A stretch of 64,000 nt of DNA from Flavobacterium endoglycinae (GCF_017352115.1 NZ_CP071448.1:3371001-3435000); one strand, 5' to 3'; counted from the first letter of the stretch, positions 24,757 to 33,757 are shown. The notes: a model not told the origin generated them from the sequence alone. Made by a program: numbers and translations.

Positions 24757-25524
24757 CTATTTACTGTTTTTCTTTATAATTTCCTGAGCTAGATTAATAT
24801 AGTTTACGGCACCTTTGCTTGTAGCATCATAATTAATGATACTTTCACCAAAACTTGGAGCTTCACTTAATTTTACATTTCGCTGAATTACAGTATCAAA
24901 AACCATATCGTTGAAGTGTTTTTGAACCTCTTCAACAACCTGATTAGATAAACGTAATCTTGAATCGTACATTGTTAATAATAAACCTTCAATGTCAAGA
25001 TCTGGGTTGTGTATTTTTTGAATACTCTTTATAGTGTTCAATAATTTCCCTAATCCTTCAAGTGCAAAATATTCACACTGAATAGGAATTACTACTGAAT
25101 CTGCAGCTGTTAAAGCATTCAGGGTTAACAAACCAAGAGATGGCGCACAGTCAATAATGATATAATCATATTCTTGTTTTGCTTCTTCTAATGCTTTTTT
25201 AAGCATGTACTCGCGGTTTTCTTTGTCAACCAACTCAATTTCGATCGCAACAAGGTCAATGTGAGCAGGGATCACGTCAACATTTGGCGATGTGCATTTT
25301 AAAATGGCTTCTTTTGGTGTTACAGTATGTTCAAGAATTTGGTAGGTTCCTGTTTCAACTGTTTCAACGTCAATGCCCAGACCAGATGTAGCATTGGCCT
25401 GTGGATCAGCGTCGATCAACAATACTTTTTTTTCTAAAACACCTAATGAGGCAGCAAGATTTACTGATGTAGTAGTCTTTCCAACGCCTCCTTTTTGATT
25501 AGCAATAGCAATGATTTTGCCCAT
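24757..25524 (-). CDS. parA: Chromosome-partitioning ATPase ParA (Soj)
   Basis: This 255-aa P-loop ATPase of the ParA/MinD family binds DNA non-specifically in its ATP dimer form and drives ParB-parS complexes apart. The deviant Walker A motif is 'NQKGGVGKTTTSVNLAASL' (about 9-27). Others are 'LLIDADPQANATSGLG' (A') and 'YIIIDCAPSLGLLTLNAL' (B). The short N-terminus without a helix-turn-helix indicates a chromosomal type rather than a P1-type plasmid ParA. It is first in the parA-parB-DUF5683-dapB-lepB gene order. Confidence 0.96.
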   Translation of the reverse strand: MGKIIAIANQKGGVGKTTTSVNLAASLGVLEKKVLLIDADPQANATSGLGIDVETVETGTYQILEHTVTPKEAILKCTSPNVDVIPAHIDLVAIEIELVDKENREYMLKKALEEAKQEYDYIIIDCAPSLGLLTLNALTAADSVVIPIQCEYFALEGLGKLLNTIKSIQKIHNPDLDIEGLLLTMYDSRLRLSNQVVEEVQKHFNDMVFDTVIQRNVKLSEAPSFGESIINYDATSKGAVNYINLAQEIIKKNSK

Positions 25525-25751
25525 TTATTTTCTGAATTTTGAACCGTAAAAATACAATTATTTATGGTTTTTGAAAATCTATTTTGTTAACATTTATGAA
25601 ACTTCGCTTAATCGTTGTTTCATGGGTCTTCCGCAGAAATTAATTTTAGTAATAAATAGAATAACCTTTCAAAATTTAAGGAAACGAGTTTCTGTTTTTA
25701 CATAAAAAAGCAATAGAACTCGTTTTGTTTTTGAAAATATGCTTTCTTTTT

Positions 25752-26153
25752 TTATTTTAAAATTTCGATGGTTACGTACACTAAACCACTTTTTTTATTG
25801 GATGCAATTTCCATAAAAGCTCGTTTGCTCAGATCAATTTCTCTTCCTTTTACAAAAGGACCTCTGTCTGTAATTTCAACAATAACAGATTTATTATTTA
25901 TCTCGTTGGTTACTTTTAATCTGGTTCCGAAAGGAAATTTTTTGTGAGCGGCGGTCAAATCATTGTTATTGAATCTTTTTCCGCTGGCTGTTTTTCTTCC
26001 ATTAAATTTATCATGGTAATACGAAGCGTGGGCGTCTTTCTTATAAGGTATGACTTTTACAATTGAACTGCAGGAGTCTGCTGGGGTTTCATTTTTTTGC
26101 GAAAAACAGGCGGCGGAAAATAATACGGCGATGAATAGTGCAATTTCTTTCAT
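25752..26153 (-). CDS. RlpA-like septal ring/double-psi beta-barrel protein
   Basis: This exported protein of 133 aa starts with MKEIALFIAVLFSAACFSQ, a signal peptide. The Cys could be a lipid anchor but the lipobox is weak. The rest is a single DPBB domain with 'HASYYHDKFNGRKTASGKRF', 'NNDLTAAHKKFPFGTRLKVT' and 'VIVEITDRGPFVKGREIDLS'. RlpA proteins bind or cleave denuded peptidoglycan at the septum. The acidic residue in 'TDRGPF' is conserved. There is no SPOR domain, so targeting would differ from E. coli RlpA. It appears monocistronic. Confidence 0.85.
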   Translation of the reverse strand: MKEIALFIAVLFSAACFSQKNETPADSCSSIVKVIPYKKDAHASYYHDKFNGRKTASGKRFNNNDLTAAHKKFPFGTRLKVTNEINNKSVIVEITDRGPFVKGREIDLSKRAFMEIASNKKSGLVYVTIEILK

Positions 26154-26377
26154 AATTTGAATTCTTTAATCCGCAAAAAAAAGACACCATAAAAAAATAA
26201 ATGTATTCAAAACGGTTTATTTGTGTTATAAAAAGCCAAAATCATGAGGCTTTGTATAGTTTTTGATAAGAAAATTGAAAATAGAAATCGAGAGGCAGGT
26301 TAAAGTTTATTGCTATTTTAGGCTTCCTAAAAAATTACTAGTAATAGAAACTATCAAACCAAAAAATCAAGATTCTT

Positions 26378-28546
26378 ATGAGTAAAAAAGTGATTTCGGT
26401 ATTTACAGCATTTTTGTTTATGCTGATTCTATGCAGTTTTGTTTCGCCTTTTTCATCCAATGAAAAAATAGAAGGGAATAAAATAGAACGCAAAATTGTT
26501 TATAATAAAAAGAAACATGCCATCATATTGTCATGGGGGGCTTTCGGGACTTCTGGAAATTATATAATTACAAGAGGTGGAAGCCGCTTGGCAACCGATT
26601 TTGTATCAGTAGGTTCTACTTCTAAACTAAGCTTTACAGATAATAAACCTAATACAGACAAATACGAGAACTATTATAAAGTTACTCGTAACAATATAAC
26701 GATTGTAATTTCTCTAGAAAATCAGATTTTTGGCGATAATATGTATTTCTATGACAGAAAACATGAAAAAGCAGAAACGGCGAGAAACGATATAAATTCC
26801 CAATTTGGAGCAATTGGTTTAGGAGGGGCAAATGGCGAGTGGACTACAAAACGTCAGGCTTATTATTTCAAACCAAATGTTAACGGGCAAACGTATGATG
26901 TTGGCGGTTCAGGTTCTGCGTCATCGGCGGAAGCCAATTCAATTGAATTAGGGTTTTATTCTCATATTGGAGGACTGGGAAAAGTGCCTTCAGATGTTAA
27001 ACTGGGAGCGATATTCACGAGACCTCATCTTTCGGGGGGAGCAAATGCTACTTGTACGTTTTGGCGTTCTGTGGAAAATGTAGAAGTGATGCGTGATTTT
27101 TCGTGGACAGTTTCTCAGTCAACAAGTGCACGAAGATTATCAATTGACGGGACTTCAAAATATATTTCGGATATTGGGAGTACTAATTTTTGGGGAAGCG
27201 GCGGTTTTATTGCCGATACTCATTATACATCAACGAGACCAAACTGGGGTGGACAACAGCAATGGTATACCAGAAATACTATTTTTCCTTCAGGTTCAGG
27301 AACTATGGGAGGTTCGTACAATATGGTTTGGCAGGGTTGTGTAAATCCTCCGCAGGCAGATGATGTAAATTCGCCAGTAGCAACAACTCCAATTATCAAA
27401 GAAAAACCGTTTCTTTTTATAGACAGCGATGGAGAATATAAAGTATTTGTTCCGGCTTGGCAGAAAGATAGAATAGGGACATCATGGACATCAAAAGATA
27501 TGGGGCAGGGAAAAGTTCAGGATTTACTTACTCAATGGTATATAACTAAAGAAGGAGATACCGATGTTGAAATTAATGCGGCGCTTAAAGCGGGCAAAAA
27601 TATATTTTTTACACCGGGGCATTATGCATTGAATGCACCTATTCAGGTTAACCGAAAAGATGCTATACTTTTAGGAGCTGGTATCGCTTCGGTAACTTTG
27701 GAACCAACTGATAAAAATACTTGGGGATGTATTTATGCTGATGATAAAGACGGAATTGTTATCGCTGGACTTTTAATGGATTCGTTTAATAGTACAACCT
27801 ATCAGGTTAGAATTGGTAATGAAGGAGCAAATGCAGATCATTCTTCAGATCCTATTCTGCTCACAGATATTACTTGCCGAGTAGGTGGAGTTCAGTCGAA
27901 AAATATACAGATACAAACAGCGATGCAGATAAATAGTAATAATGTTGTAGGTGATCACTTCTGGTTGTGGCGTGCCGATCATGGTTCGCAGAAAGGCGGC
28001 GATTTACGTTGGATAAGAGACAGATGTAAAAACGGACTTATTGTTACAGGAAAAGATGTTACACTTTATGCTTTGTTTGTAGAACACTTTCAAGAATATG
28101 AAGTTTTATGGTTAGGGGAACGAGGCAGAACGTTTTTCTTTCAAAACGAACCTCCATACGATGCTCCAAACCAAGCAGCATGGAGTAGTCAAGGAGGGAA
28201 AGTGAATGGTTATGCGGCATTTAAAGTAGCCAATTCTGTAAAAGAACATCATACAATAGGAATGGGATCTTATGCGGTTTTTACAGGAACGGACGGAAAT
28301 GTGAACAAGAAAAACGGTTTTGAAATACCCAATAGTCCGGATGTAAAATTGGAAAAGATGTGTATTACTCGTTTTGCTGGATCTGGTAATATTCAGAATG
28401 TTGTAAATGGTGTTGGGGGAAACACAGTGACTGGTGCAAAACGCGTTGCTTTATACAATAATGGAGAAGGAACACAGCCTTTTGATGAGGAATTTACACT
28501 GCCAAATCGTGAATCGTATCCTGCTTATATAAGTATGGAGAAATAA
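26378..28546 (+). CDS. Secreted right-handed beta-helix protein, probably polysaccharide-active
   Basis: This 722-aa exported protein has a hydrophobic signal at about 5-25. It has an N-terminal FN3-like segment ('HAIILSWGAFGTSGNYIITR') and a middle region rich in Gly/Ser. A C-terminal beta-helix runs from about residue 360: 'INAALKAGKNIFFTPGHYAL', 'AILLGAGIASVTLEP', 'VGDHFWLWRADHGSQKGGDL', 'LYALFVEHFQEYEVLWLGE' and 'GRTFFFQNEPPYDAPNQAAW'. The same motif set occurs in Streptomyces proteins loosely labelled 'adenylyl cyclase' or 'coagulation factor 5/8' proteins. Those labels are not supported by any cyclase motif. I infer a glycan-binding or glycan-cleaving enzyme. No type IX secretion tail is visible. 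Confidence 0.7.
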   Translation: MSKKVISVFTAFLFMLILCSFVSPFSSNEKIEGNKIERKIVYNKKKHAIILSWGAFGTSGNYIITRGGSRLATDFVSVGSTSKLSFTDNKPNTDKYENYYKVTRNNITIVISLENQIFGDNMYFYDRKHEKAETARNDINSQFGAIGLGGANGEWTTKRQAYYFKPNVNGQTYDVGGSGSASSAEANSIELGFYSHIGGLGKVPSDVKLGAIFTRPHLSGGANATCTFWRSVENVEVMRDFSWTVSQSTSARRLSIDGTSKYISDIGSTNFWGSGGFIADTHYTSTRPNWGGQQQWYTRNTIFPSGSGTMGGSYNMVWQGCVNPPQADDVNSPVATTPIIKEKPFLFIDSDGEYKVFVPAWQKDRIGTSWTSKDMGQGKVQDLLTQWYITKEGDTDVEINAALKAGKNIFFTPGHYALNAPIQVNRKDAILLGAGIASVTLEPTDKNTWGCIYADDKDGIVIAGLLMDSFNSTTYQVRIGNEGANADHSSDPILLTDITCRVGGVQSKNIQIQTAMQINSNNVVGDHFWLWRADHGSQKGGDLRWIRDRCKNGLIVTGKDVTLYALFVEHFQEYEVLWLGERGRTFFFQNEPPYDAPNQAAWSSQGGKVNGYAAFKVANSVKEHHTIGMGSYAVFTGTDGNVNKKNGFEIPNSPDVKLEKMCITRFAGSGNIQNVVNGVGGNTVTGAKRVALYNNGEGTQPFDEEFTLPNRESYPAYISMEK

Positions 28547-28560
28547 GAAGATCATTTTTT

Positions 28561-28629
28561 TTTTTGCCACGAATTCACGAATTATTTTTTTTAAATCTTT
28601 GCTGTTATTTTTTCGAATTAAGTCGAATA
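28561..28629. repeat. Direct repeat copy 1 (69 bp, contains GCCACGAATTCACGAATT)
   Basis: This 69-bp stretch is repeated exactly at 28769-28837, 208 bp downstream. The copies continue to resemble each other for about 25 bp more. It lies just after the beta-helix protein gene in a 450-bp stretch without a gene. Confidence 0.85.
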
Positions 28630-28668
28630 ATATTAGTAGAAGTATTTAAAAGAAAAATTGAGAATTGC

Positions 28669-28702
28669 TTCGCCAGTTGGCTATCGCTAGGGTCGTGGCG
28701 AA
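28669..28702. repeat. Small hairpin inside the repeat spacer
   Basis: TTCGCCA (28669-28675) pairs with TGGCGAA (28696-28702). It sits between the two 69-bp direct repeats and is more GC-rich than its surroundings. Confidence 0.5.
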
Positions 28703-28768
28703 TACTATTTGTTTCGTTTCTGCTTTGGTTGGAACATAGTCAATGGTTTCGACCGTTGTGTTGTTAGT

Positions 28769-28837
28769 TTTTTGCCACGAATTCACGAATTATTTTTTTT
28801 AAATCTTTGCTGTTATTTTTTCGAATTAAGTCGAATA
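28769..28837. repeat. Direct repeat copy 2 (69 bp), with an inverted partner at 28864-28881
   Basis: This is identical over 69 bp to 28561-28629. Its GCCACGAATTCACGAATT (28774-28791) also forms an inverted repeat with AATTCGTGAATTTGTGGC (28864-28881), matching at 17 of 18 positions. Copy 2 is thus a hairpin-type element, and copy 1 lacks the inverted partner. Small open frames across this region are artefacts of the repeat. Confidence 0.85.
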
Positions 28838-28962
28838 CTATTAGATGAAGTGTTTAAAAAGAAAATTCGTGAATTTGTGGCTATTTATTTCATTTTGACT
28901 TTGTTTGAGAAATAGCTCGCAAAGTCGCGAAGACGCAAAGTTTTACGTTTTAAGTTTAAAAC

Positions 28963-28995
28963 AAAAAAAGTCTTTTCAAAAATGAAAAGACTTTT
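28963..28995 (-). terminator. Terminator of the tRNA-Pro transcript
   Basis: The stem AAAAGTCTTTTCA/TGAAAAGACTTTT with a short loop is followed on the minus strand by an extended T-run. It begins right after the tRNA 3' end. Confidence 0.8.
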
Positions 28996-28997
28996 GT

Positions 28998-29071
28998 CGG
29001 GGTGGCAGGATTCGAACCTGCGGCCTCCTGCTCCCAAAGCAGGCGCGATAACCGGGCTACGCTACACCCCG
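28998..29071 (-). tRNA. tRNA-Pro (anticodon TGG)
   Basis: On the minus strand the sequence begins CGGGGTGTAGCGTAGCCCGG and folds as a full cloverleaf. The acceptor stem is CGGGGTG/CACCCCG. The anticodon stem-loop is CCTGCTTTGGGAGCAGG with anticodon TGG. The T arm GCAGGTTCGAATCCTGC carries GTTCGAATC. No CCA is encoded. A terminator follows at once, so it is a single-gene unit. Confidence 0.95.
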
Positions 29072-29215
29072 AAGATGTTTTGTTGTACTGCCCGAAAGCG
29101 GATGCAAAGATATAAATAAATTTCGTTTACAAAAGGAAAAAATGAAAATAAATAAAACTTATTTTGAGATAGTTATTTAGGATTTATTTTCGGCGTTATT
29201 TTTTATAATAAAGTT

Positions 29216-29223
29216 TACATTTG
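29216..29223 (+). promoter_or_regulatory. -7 element of trxB
   Basis: TACATTTG matches TAnnTTTG, 24 bp before the ATG at 29248. The alternative start at 29221 lies inside this element, which rules it out. Confidence 0.6.
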
Positions 29224-29247
29224 CATCTCTTAAAAACAATACACATT

Positions 29248-30195
29248 ATGTCAGATACAATCGAAAAAATTAAATGCCTTATTATCGGTTCTGGACCTGC
29301 GGGTTATACTGCAGCTATTTATGCGGCCAGAGCAAATATGAATCCGGTTTTATATCAAGGAATGCAGCCGGGAGGTCAGTTAACTACCACTAATGAAGTA
29401 GAAAATTTTCCAGGATACGTTGATGGTGTTACAGGACCAGAAATGATGGTTCAATTACAAGAACAAGCAAAACGTTTTGGTGCTGATATTCGTGATGGAT
29501 GGGCTACAAAGGTTGATTTCTCTGGAGATATTCATAAAGTTTGGATTAACGATTCAATCGAATTGCACTGTGAAACAGTTATTATTTCTACAGGAGCATC
29601 TGCAAAATATTTAGGATTACCATCAGAACAACATTATTTAAATATGGGAGGTGGAGTTTCTGCGTGCGCTGTGTGTGATGGATTCTTCTACAGAAACCAA
29701 GATGTTGTAATCGTTGGAGCTGGAGATTCTGCTTGTGAAGAAGCACATTACTTATCTAAACTTTGTAAAAAAGTAACGATGTTAGTAAGAAGCGAAAAAT
29801 TCAGAGCTTCTAAAATTATGGAAGAACGTGTTCGTAAAACAGAAAACATCGAAATTTTAATGAATCACGATACTGTTGAAGTTCTTGGAGACAACAACGT
29901 AGTACACGCTATTAAAGCTTTAAATAAAACTACAGGAGAAGTTGTCGAAATTCCTGCAACAGGTTTCTTCGTAGCAATTGGACACAAACCAAATACTGAT
30001 ATCTTTAAAGATTATATTACTTTAGACGAAACAGGTTATATCGTTAATATTCCAGGGACCTCTAAAACAAATGTTGAAGGTGTTTTCGTAGCAGGAGATG
30101 CAGCTGATAATGTATACCGTCAGGCTATTACTGCTGCAGGTACAGGATGTATGGCCGCTTTGGATGCTGAAAGATATTTAGCTTCTAAAGAGTAA
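29248..30195 (+). CDS. trxB: Thioredoxin-disulfide reductase
   Basis: TrxB (315 aa) passes electrons from NADPH through FAD to thioredoxin. Start 29248 gives MSDTIEKIKCLIIGSGPAGY. The FAD motif is 'IIGSGPAGYTAAIY', the redox-active site is CAVCDGFFY, and the NADPH motif is 'VVIVGAGDSACEEAHYLSKL'. The second FAD motif is 'TNVEGVFVAGDAADNVYRQA'. Length and motif order match low-molecular-weight bacterial TrxB. It is monocistronic, with its own promoter and terminator. Confidence 0.97.
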   Translation: MSDTIEKIKCLIIGSGPAGYTAAIYAARANMNPVLYQGMQPGGQLTTTNEVENFPGYVDGVTGPEMMVQLQEQAKRFGADIRDGWATKVDFSGDIHKVWINDSIELHCETVIISTGASAKYLGLPSEQHYLNMGGGVSACAVCDGFFYRNQDVVIVGAGDSACEEAHYLSKLCKKVTMLVRSEKFRASKIMEERVRKTENIEILMNHDTVEVLGDNNVVHAIKALNKTTGEVVEIPATGFFVAIGHKPNTDIFKDYITLDETGYIVNIPGTSKTNVEGVFVAGDAADNVYRQAITAAGTGCMAALDAERYLASKE

Positions 30196-30198
30196 TTT

Positions 30199-30355
30199 TT
30201 TTTAGTCGCAGTTTTTAGTTTTCAGTCGCAGTATTCAAGTCACAGTGACAGTTTTCAGGTTATATAAAAAAGTCCCAATCAATTAAGATTGGGACTTTTT
30301 GTAATATTTTCAGACTGTGACTCAGCACTCAACACTGAATACTAAAACCCGCGAC
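30199..30355. repeat. Word-permuted inverted repeat (CAGTTTTCAGTCGCAGT type) around a terminator
   Basis: The left arm reads AGTCGCAGTTTTTAGTTTTC then AGTCGCAGTATTCAAGTCAC. The right arm reads CAGACTGTGACTCAGCACTC and ACTGAATACTAAAACCCGCG, complementary words in re-ordered positions. A second element of the same family is at 56355-56442. The trxB terminator lies in the loop. Confidence 0.65.
30266..30302. terminator. Rho-independent terminator after trxB
   Basis: The 14-bp stem AAAAGTCCCAATC/GATTGGGACTTTT is followed by a T-run and preceded by an A-run. It can terminate trxB on plus and the DUF2807 operon on minus. Confidence 0.85.
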
Positions 30356-31189
30356 TTATTTAATCTTCTTAAACAACTTAGCCTCTTCAGAAAAGCGAGT
30401 TAATTGAATTGCTGCATTTCCGTATAACGAAAGTTCTGCTTTATCTCCCACTGCTATTGAAACTGTTGTATCGGCTAAAATACTTCCCACAGCATTGTTT
30501 TCAGCTGTAATATTGGCATCTTTCAATGTGAATTTTACTCCTGTAAAAATTGAGTTATTATCTAAACGAATGGTCGCTTTTTCAGCAATTCCTTCGATAG
30601 CAGCAGTTGCTTTTTGGTACAAGTCGCATTTAAATTTAATTGCAGAAACTAGTGTTTTGATAGATGAATATTTGCTCAATTGTAAATTTCCGTCATCTGC
30701 TTTCAGGTTTAATTCCGTTTTAGATTTGTCATCACCAATTAAGTTGAATTTTTTAGCGTTTACATTTAAATATAATCGTGAAAAATCAAAACTACTGAAT
30801 GTGATATCGTCTAACTGAAGTTCTTGAATAGCGTAAATTTTAGCTTCATTTTTTGCAATTACTTTATTAAATGTACCGGTATAAGTAACATGAACAGCTA
30901 GTTTTTTGAAAATCGTACTTTCTTTCGAAGTATAAATTCTCAATATATTTTCTCTTAAATCAAAAGCGATGATGTCGTGTAAGTTGTCATCGGCTTCAAT
31001 TTTAATTTCGTTTTTGTCTCCTTTTACTAAATAAACTTCTAGATTGTCATCTGCTTCAAGTCCATTAAAACTTCCAACATCTTTAATAGATGTGGTTACG
31101 ATTTTAGATCCCTTTATTTTTTCTCGTTTTTGAGCAAAGGTGAATGTGGTCACTAAAAGTAATAAAAGCAGGGCTGTATTTTTTCTCAT
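30356..31189 (-). CDS. DUF2807 (GIN-domain) exported protein (1)
   Basis: This 277-aa exported protein starts at 31189 with MRKNTALLLLLLVTTFTFAQ, a clear signal peptide. An ATG 14 codons earlier would block the signal. The rest is a repetitive beta-solenoid typical of DUF2807/GIN domains, with 'FNGLEADDNLEVYLVKGDKN', 'IKIEADDNLHDIIAFDLREN' and 'VTYTGTFNKVIAKNEAKIYA'. Function is unknown. It lies last in a padR-pspC-DUF2807-DUF2807 minus-strand gene set. Confidence 0.85.
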   Translation of the reverse strand: MRKNTALLLLLLVTTFTFAQKREKIKGSKIVTTSIKDVGSFNGLEADDNLEVYLVKGDKNEIKIEADDNLHDIIAFDLRENILRIYTSKESTIFKKLAVHVTYTGTFNKVIAKNEAKIYAIQELQLDDITFSSFDFSRLYLNVNAKKFNLIGDDKSKTELNLKADDGNLQLSKYSSIKTLVSAIKFKCDLYQKATAAIEGIAEKATIRLDNNSIFTGVKFTLKDANITAENNAVGSILADTTVSIAVGDKAELSLYGNAAIQLTRFSEEAKLFKKIK

Positions 31190-31273
31190 TATTCTTAATT
31201 TGATTTTAGCAAATATAAAAAAATCATCCACTTTAGATGAATGATTTCTTTTATATTTAGCGCTTTCGGTGTA

Positions 31274-32008
31274 TTAACCTTCGCTGACACTTCCTCCTGA
31301 ACTTGAGTTTCTGTTAATAGTTTTAGGCACATTATTGTAATTAATGTTTCCACCGCTGCTTGCTTCTGCTTTTAGGCTTAAAATAGGGTGGACTTTAACT
31401 ACTGAACCACTAGAAGCTTCGGCATCCACATCATTGGCTAATAATTGTCCGGCTTCTATAGAAGAACCACTAGACGCTGATGTTTTAATTTTTAAAGCTT
31501 TACCTTTAATATTAATTGAACTTCCACTACTTGTATGACAAGAAATATTATCAGATTCCACTTCTACATTCATCGAAGCAGCGCTTGAAGTTTCTAGTTC
31601 AATATCTTCTCCATGAATTGTATTCTGACTTTGAACGCTAGCCGCACTAGAGGCTTCGATTTTACCAATAGTAGGCAATTTTACGGTTACTTTTTTCTTT
31701 GTGATGTTGCGGAAAGAAGAGAATTTGCATTTAATAATCAAAGTGCCATTTTCTACTTTTGTAATGATTTCTTTTTGAAGATTATCATCGGCTTCTACTT
31801 TAATTTCTACCGAATCAGATTGCTGAACTACTAAGTCTATAGCGTTGCTTACTTCGATATTTTTAAAATCTCCCTGAACAATTCTTTTTTCAGTCGTCAC
31901 ATTGCCGCTTCCTTCAATCGAATTCATGTTGAAGTTACACGATGCAAATAATAATGCGGTAATCGTTGCAATTATAAATTTCGTAATATGAATGATTATT
32001 TTTATCAT
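31274..32008 (-). CDS. DUF2807 (GIN-domain) lipoprotein (2)
   Basis: This 244-aa protein is a lipoprotein. Its signal is followed by the lipobox LFASC (Cys at about 24). It has 'GSGNVTTEKRIVQGDFKNIE', 'VSNAIDLVVQQSDSVEIKVE' and repeated 'ASSAASVQSQ/TSSAASMNVE/ASSGSVVKVH' turns that mark a GIN beta-solenoid. The Ser/Gly-rich end 'NRNSSSGGSVSEG' is low complexity. It is 3 bp after pspC, so it is in one operon with it. Because the partners are membrane-stress type proteins, a role in envelope sensing is possible but unproven. Confidence 0.87.
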   Translation of the reverse strand: MIKIIIHITKFIIATITALLFASCNFNMNSIEGSGNVTTEKRIVQGDFKNIEVSNAIDLVVQQSDSVEIKVEADDNLQKEIITKVENGTLIIKCKFSSFRNITKKKVTVKLPTIGKIEASSAASVQSQNTIHGEDIELETSSAASMNVEVESDNISCHTSSGSSINIKGKALKIKTSASSGSSIEAGQLLANDVDAEASSGSVVKVHPILSLKAEASSGGNINYNNVPKTINRNSSSGGSVSEG

Positions 32009-32011
32009 GGT

Positions 32012-33754
32012 TTAGTTAATTTTAATTATAACTCCGTTTTTATCTGTGGTTAGTTTGCCTTTCGTTTTTTTACCGTTTAGAACTTCTTTTCCGTTTATTT
32101 TGATAGAAACTTCTTTTACAGTATCGTTTTCAATTACATTTTCTTCGGTATTGTAGTCTTCATCTTGATCCCCATCATGATTTTCATTCTCATCTGTTGG
32201 ACAGTTTAGACATTTTACTTTTGATCCGATAACTTTATAGTTGTAATCTCCATTGTAATTCAGATTAAAAAAATCGTCATCATAATTAAAGTAATCTCTA
32301 ACAGAGCTGTCTGGTTTAAGTAATTGTCCTTCTGGCAGATATAAATAGATGTCAACTTCTTGTCCTCTGAATTTATTTTTAACATCTGTCAGAAAATAAT
32401 TATCCAAAATTAAATGATTTCCATTAATCTGAAACTTATAAGTAATTTTTTCTGCTCTTTTTTTAGCATTTGTAAAAGAATTTCCTCTTGCACTTTTTTC
32501 GATCTGAATGAATGGTGATGCTTCATCTGTATGTAAAACATGTAAGCGAACATCGTTAGAATAAATTAATTCATTGTTGGCAGAATCCTGTACAAATTCA
32601 AATTCTCTGTAATGATTTAAGCTTTTAGCGTAGTAATCACTGTATCTAAATTTTACATATAAAGTATCTGTTGGCTTAATGCTGAAAGATCTTTTTTCGA
32701 TGATTTTATTGTCGTGTGAAATTTCAGTTGCCTGTTTAATTCCGATGCTTACTAAAATAGCAATCGCAATAATCCAAATAGCTAAAAGTGTGTATTTTGT
32801 AATGTTTCCAATTGATTTTAAGTTTGGAGATAACAATTTAAAACCTAAAAGTGTTAAGAAGAAAAACGGAATCCCAACCGCAAAAAACATTAACAAACCG
32901 AATGACCAAAGAGGATATTCTGTAAAGTTTCCTGCTTCAATAAAATTCTGCCAAGGAAATTCAACAAAAATGTTAGTTCCTAAAGTAAAAACTCCCACTA
33001 AGAGCATTATTAAAGTCGAAATCCCTGCGATGATTAATACAACTCCTAAAAATTTAGCAAAGATTTTAAAAACCGTCATGACAAAGTCTCCAAATGAACT
33101 ACTTATTCTCTCAGCTCCCGACTTTACTTGGTTTCCCATTTTGTCATAATCTGCATTTTTGAATTTTTCAGATAATGAATCAATTTCTTCGCGTACTTTT
33201 TTTTCGATATTCGAAATAGTTACCGGTTCTCCTGTCATTTCTAGTTTTTCAGACGTTGTAACGGCTTCAGGTGTTACCACCCAAAGCACGAAGTAAGCCA
33301 AAATACCAGTTCCAAATCCTGCGAAAACAAAGATTAAGAATACGATTTTAATCCACACAGCGTCTATTCCGAAATAATGTGCAAGACCCGTTGCAACACC
33401 TCCAATCATACCGTTTTCTTTGTCACGGTATAATTTTTTGTGACTTCTTGAATTATAGTTTTTAAAAGACTGATTAGTGTTTTCTTCGTCTTCAAGTCTG
33501 TAATCTTCCGGTTGTCCCATAACCGCAATCACTTCATCTACATCTTTTAGTCCAACAACATGTTTGTCGCTTTTTTGTTTTTCTGTTAAAAGTTCAGAAA
33601 CACGCATTTCGATGTCTTTAATGATTTCGTCTTGTCCAGATGAATTGTTAAGTGATCGTTTTATAGCGTCAAAATAGCGTGACAATTTTAAATATGCATC
33701 TTCATCAATGTGAAAAGACATACCGCCTAAGTTAATATTTACTGTTTTGTTCAT
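32012..33754 (-). CDS. PspC-domain membrane protein
   Basis: This 580-aa inner-membrane protein has an N-terminal soluble segment of about 110 residues ('KTVNINLGGMSFHIDEDAYL'). A PspC domain ('KKLYRDKENGMIGGVATGLA' and 'GILAYFVLWVVTPEA') follows at about 108-170. Four or five further hydrophobic segments lie at about 228-355, before a soluble C-terminal domain ('RSFSIKPTDTLYVKFRYSDY'). PspC is the membrane partner in phage-shock response systems, but this long Bacteroidota form is uncharacterised. It lies between padR and two DUF2807 genes with 3-bp gaps. Confidence 0.88.
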   Translation of the reverse strand: MNKTVNINLGGMSFHIDEDAYLKLSRYFDAIKRSLNNSSGQDEIIKDIEMRVSELLTEKQKSDKHVVGLKDVDEVIAVMGQPEDYRLEDEENTNQSFKNYNSRSHKKLYRDKENGMIGGVATGLAHYFGIDAVWIKIVFLIFVFAGFGTGILAYFVLWVVTPEAVTTSEKLEMTGEPVTISNIEKKVREEIDSLSEKFKNADYDKMGNQVKSGAERISSSFGDFVMTVFKIFAKFLGVVLIIAGISTLIMLLVGVFTLGTNIFVEFPWQNFIEAGNFTEYPLWSFGLLMFFAVGIPFFFLTLLGFKLLSPNLKSIGNITKYTLLAIWIIAIAILVSIGIKQATEISHDNKIIEKRSFSIKPTDTLYVKFRYSDYYAKSLNHYREFEFVQDSANNELIYSNDVRLHVLHTDEASPFIQIEKSARGNSFTNAKKRAEKITYKFQINGNHLILDNYFLTDVKNKFRGQEVDIYLYLPEGQLLKPDSSVRDYFNYDDDFFNLNYNGDYNYKVIGSKVKCLNCPTDENENHDGDQDEDYNTEENVIENDTVKEVSIKINGKEVLNGKKTKGKLTTDKNGVIIKIN

Positions 33755-33757
33755 GAC

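Noticed and set aside
25596..25623. Inverted repeat ATGAAAC...GTTTCAT upstream of parA as a possible parS site
   Set aside because: The 14-bp gap between 7-bp arms does not fit the contiguous parS palindrome TGTTTCACGTGAAACA. No better match was seen in the window.
26378..28546. Type IX secretion C-terminal domain on the beta-helix protein
   Set aside because: The C-terminus (ending AYISMEK) shows no sorting-domain motif.
28669..28702. GC-rich hairpin between the direct repeats as a small RNA gene
   Set aside because: The 7-bp stem lacks a promoter and a terminator, so it is better explained as part of the repeat element.
28564..28915. Two plus-strand open frames of about 67 residues
   Set aside because: They read across the duplicated 69-bp repeat and give hydrophobic Cys/Phe-rich text repeated in both. 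This is a product of the repeat, not a gene.
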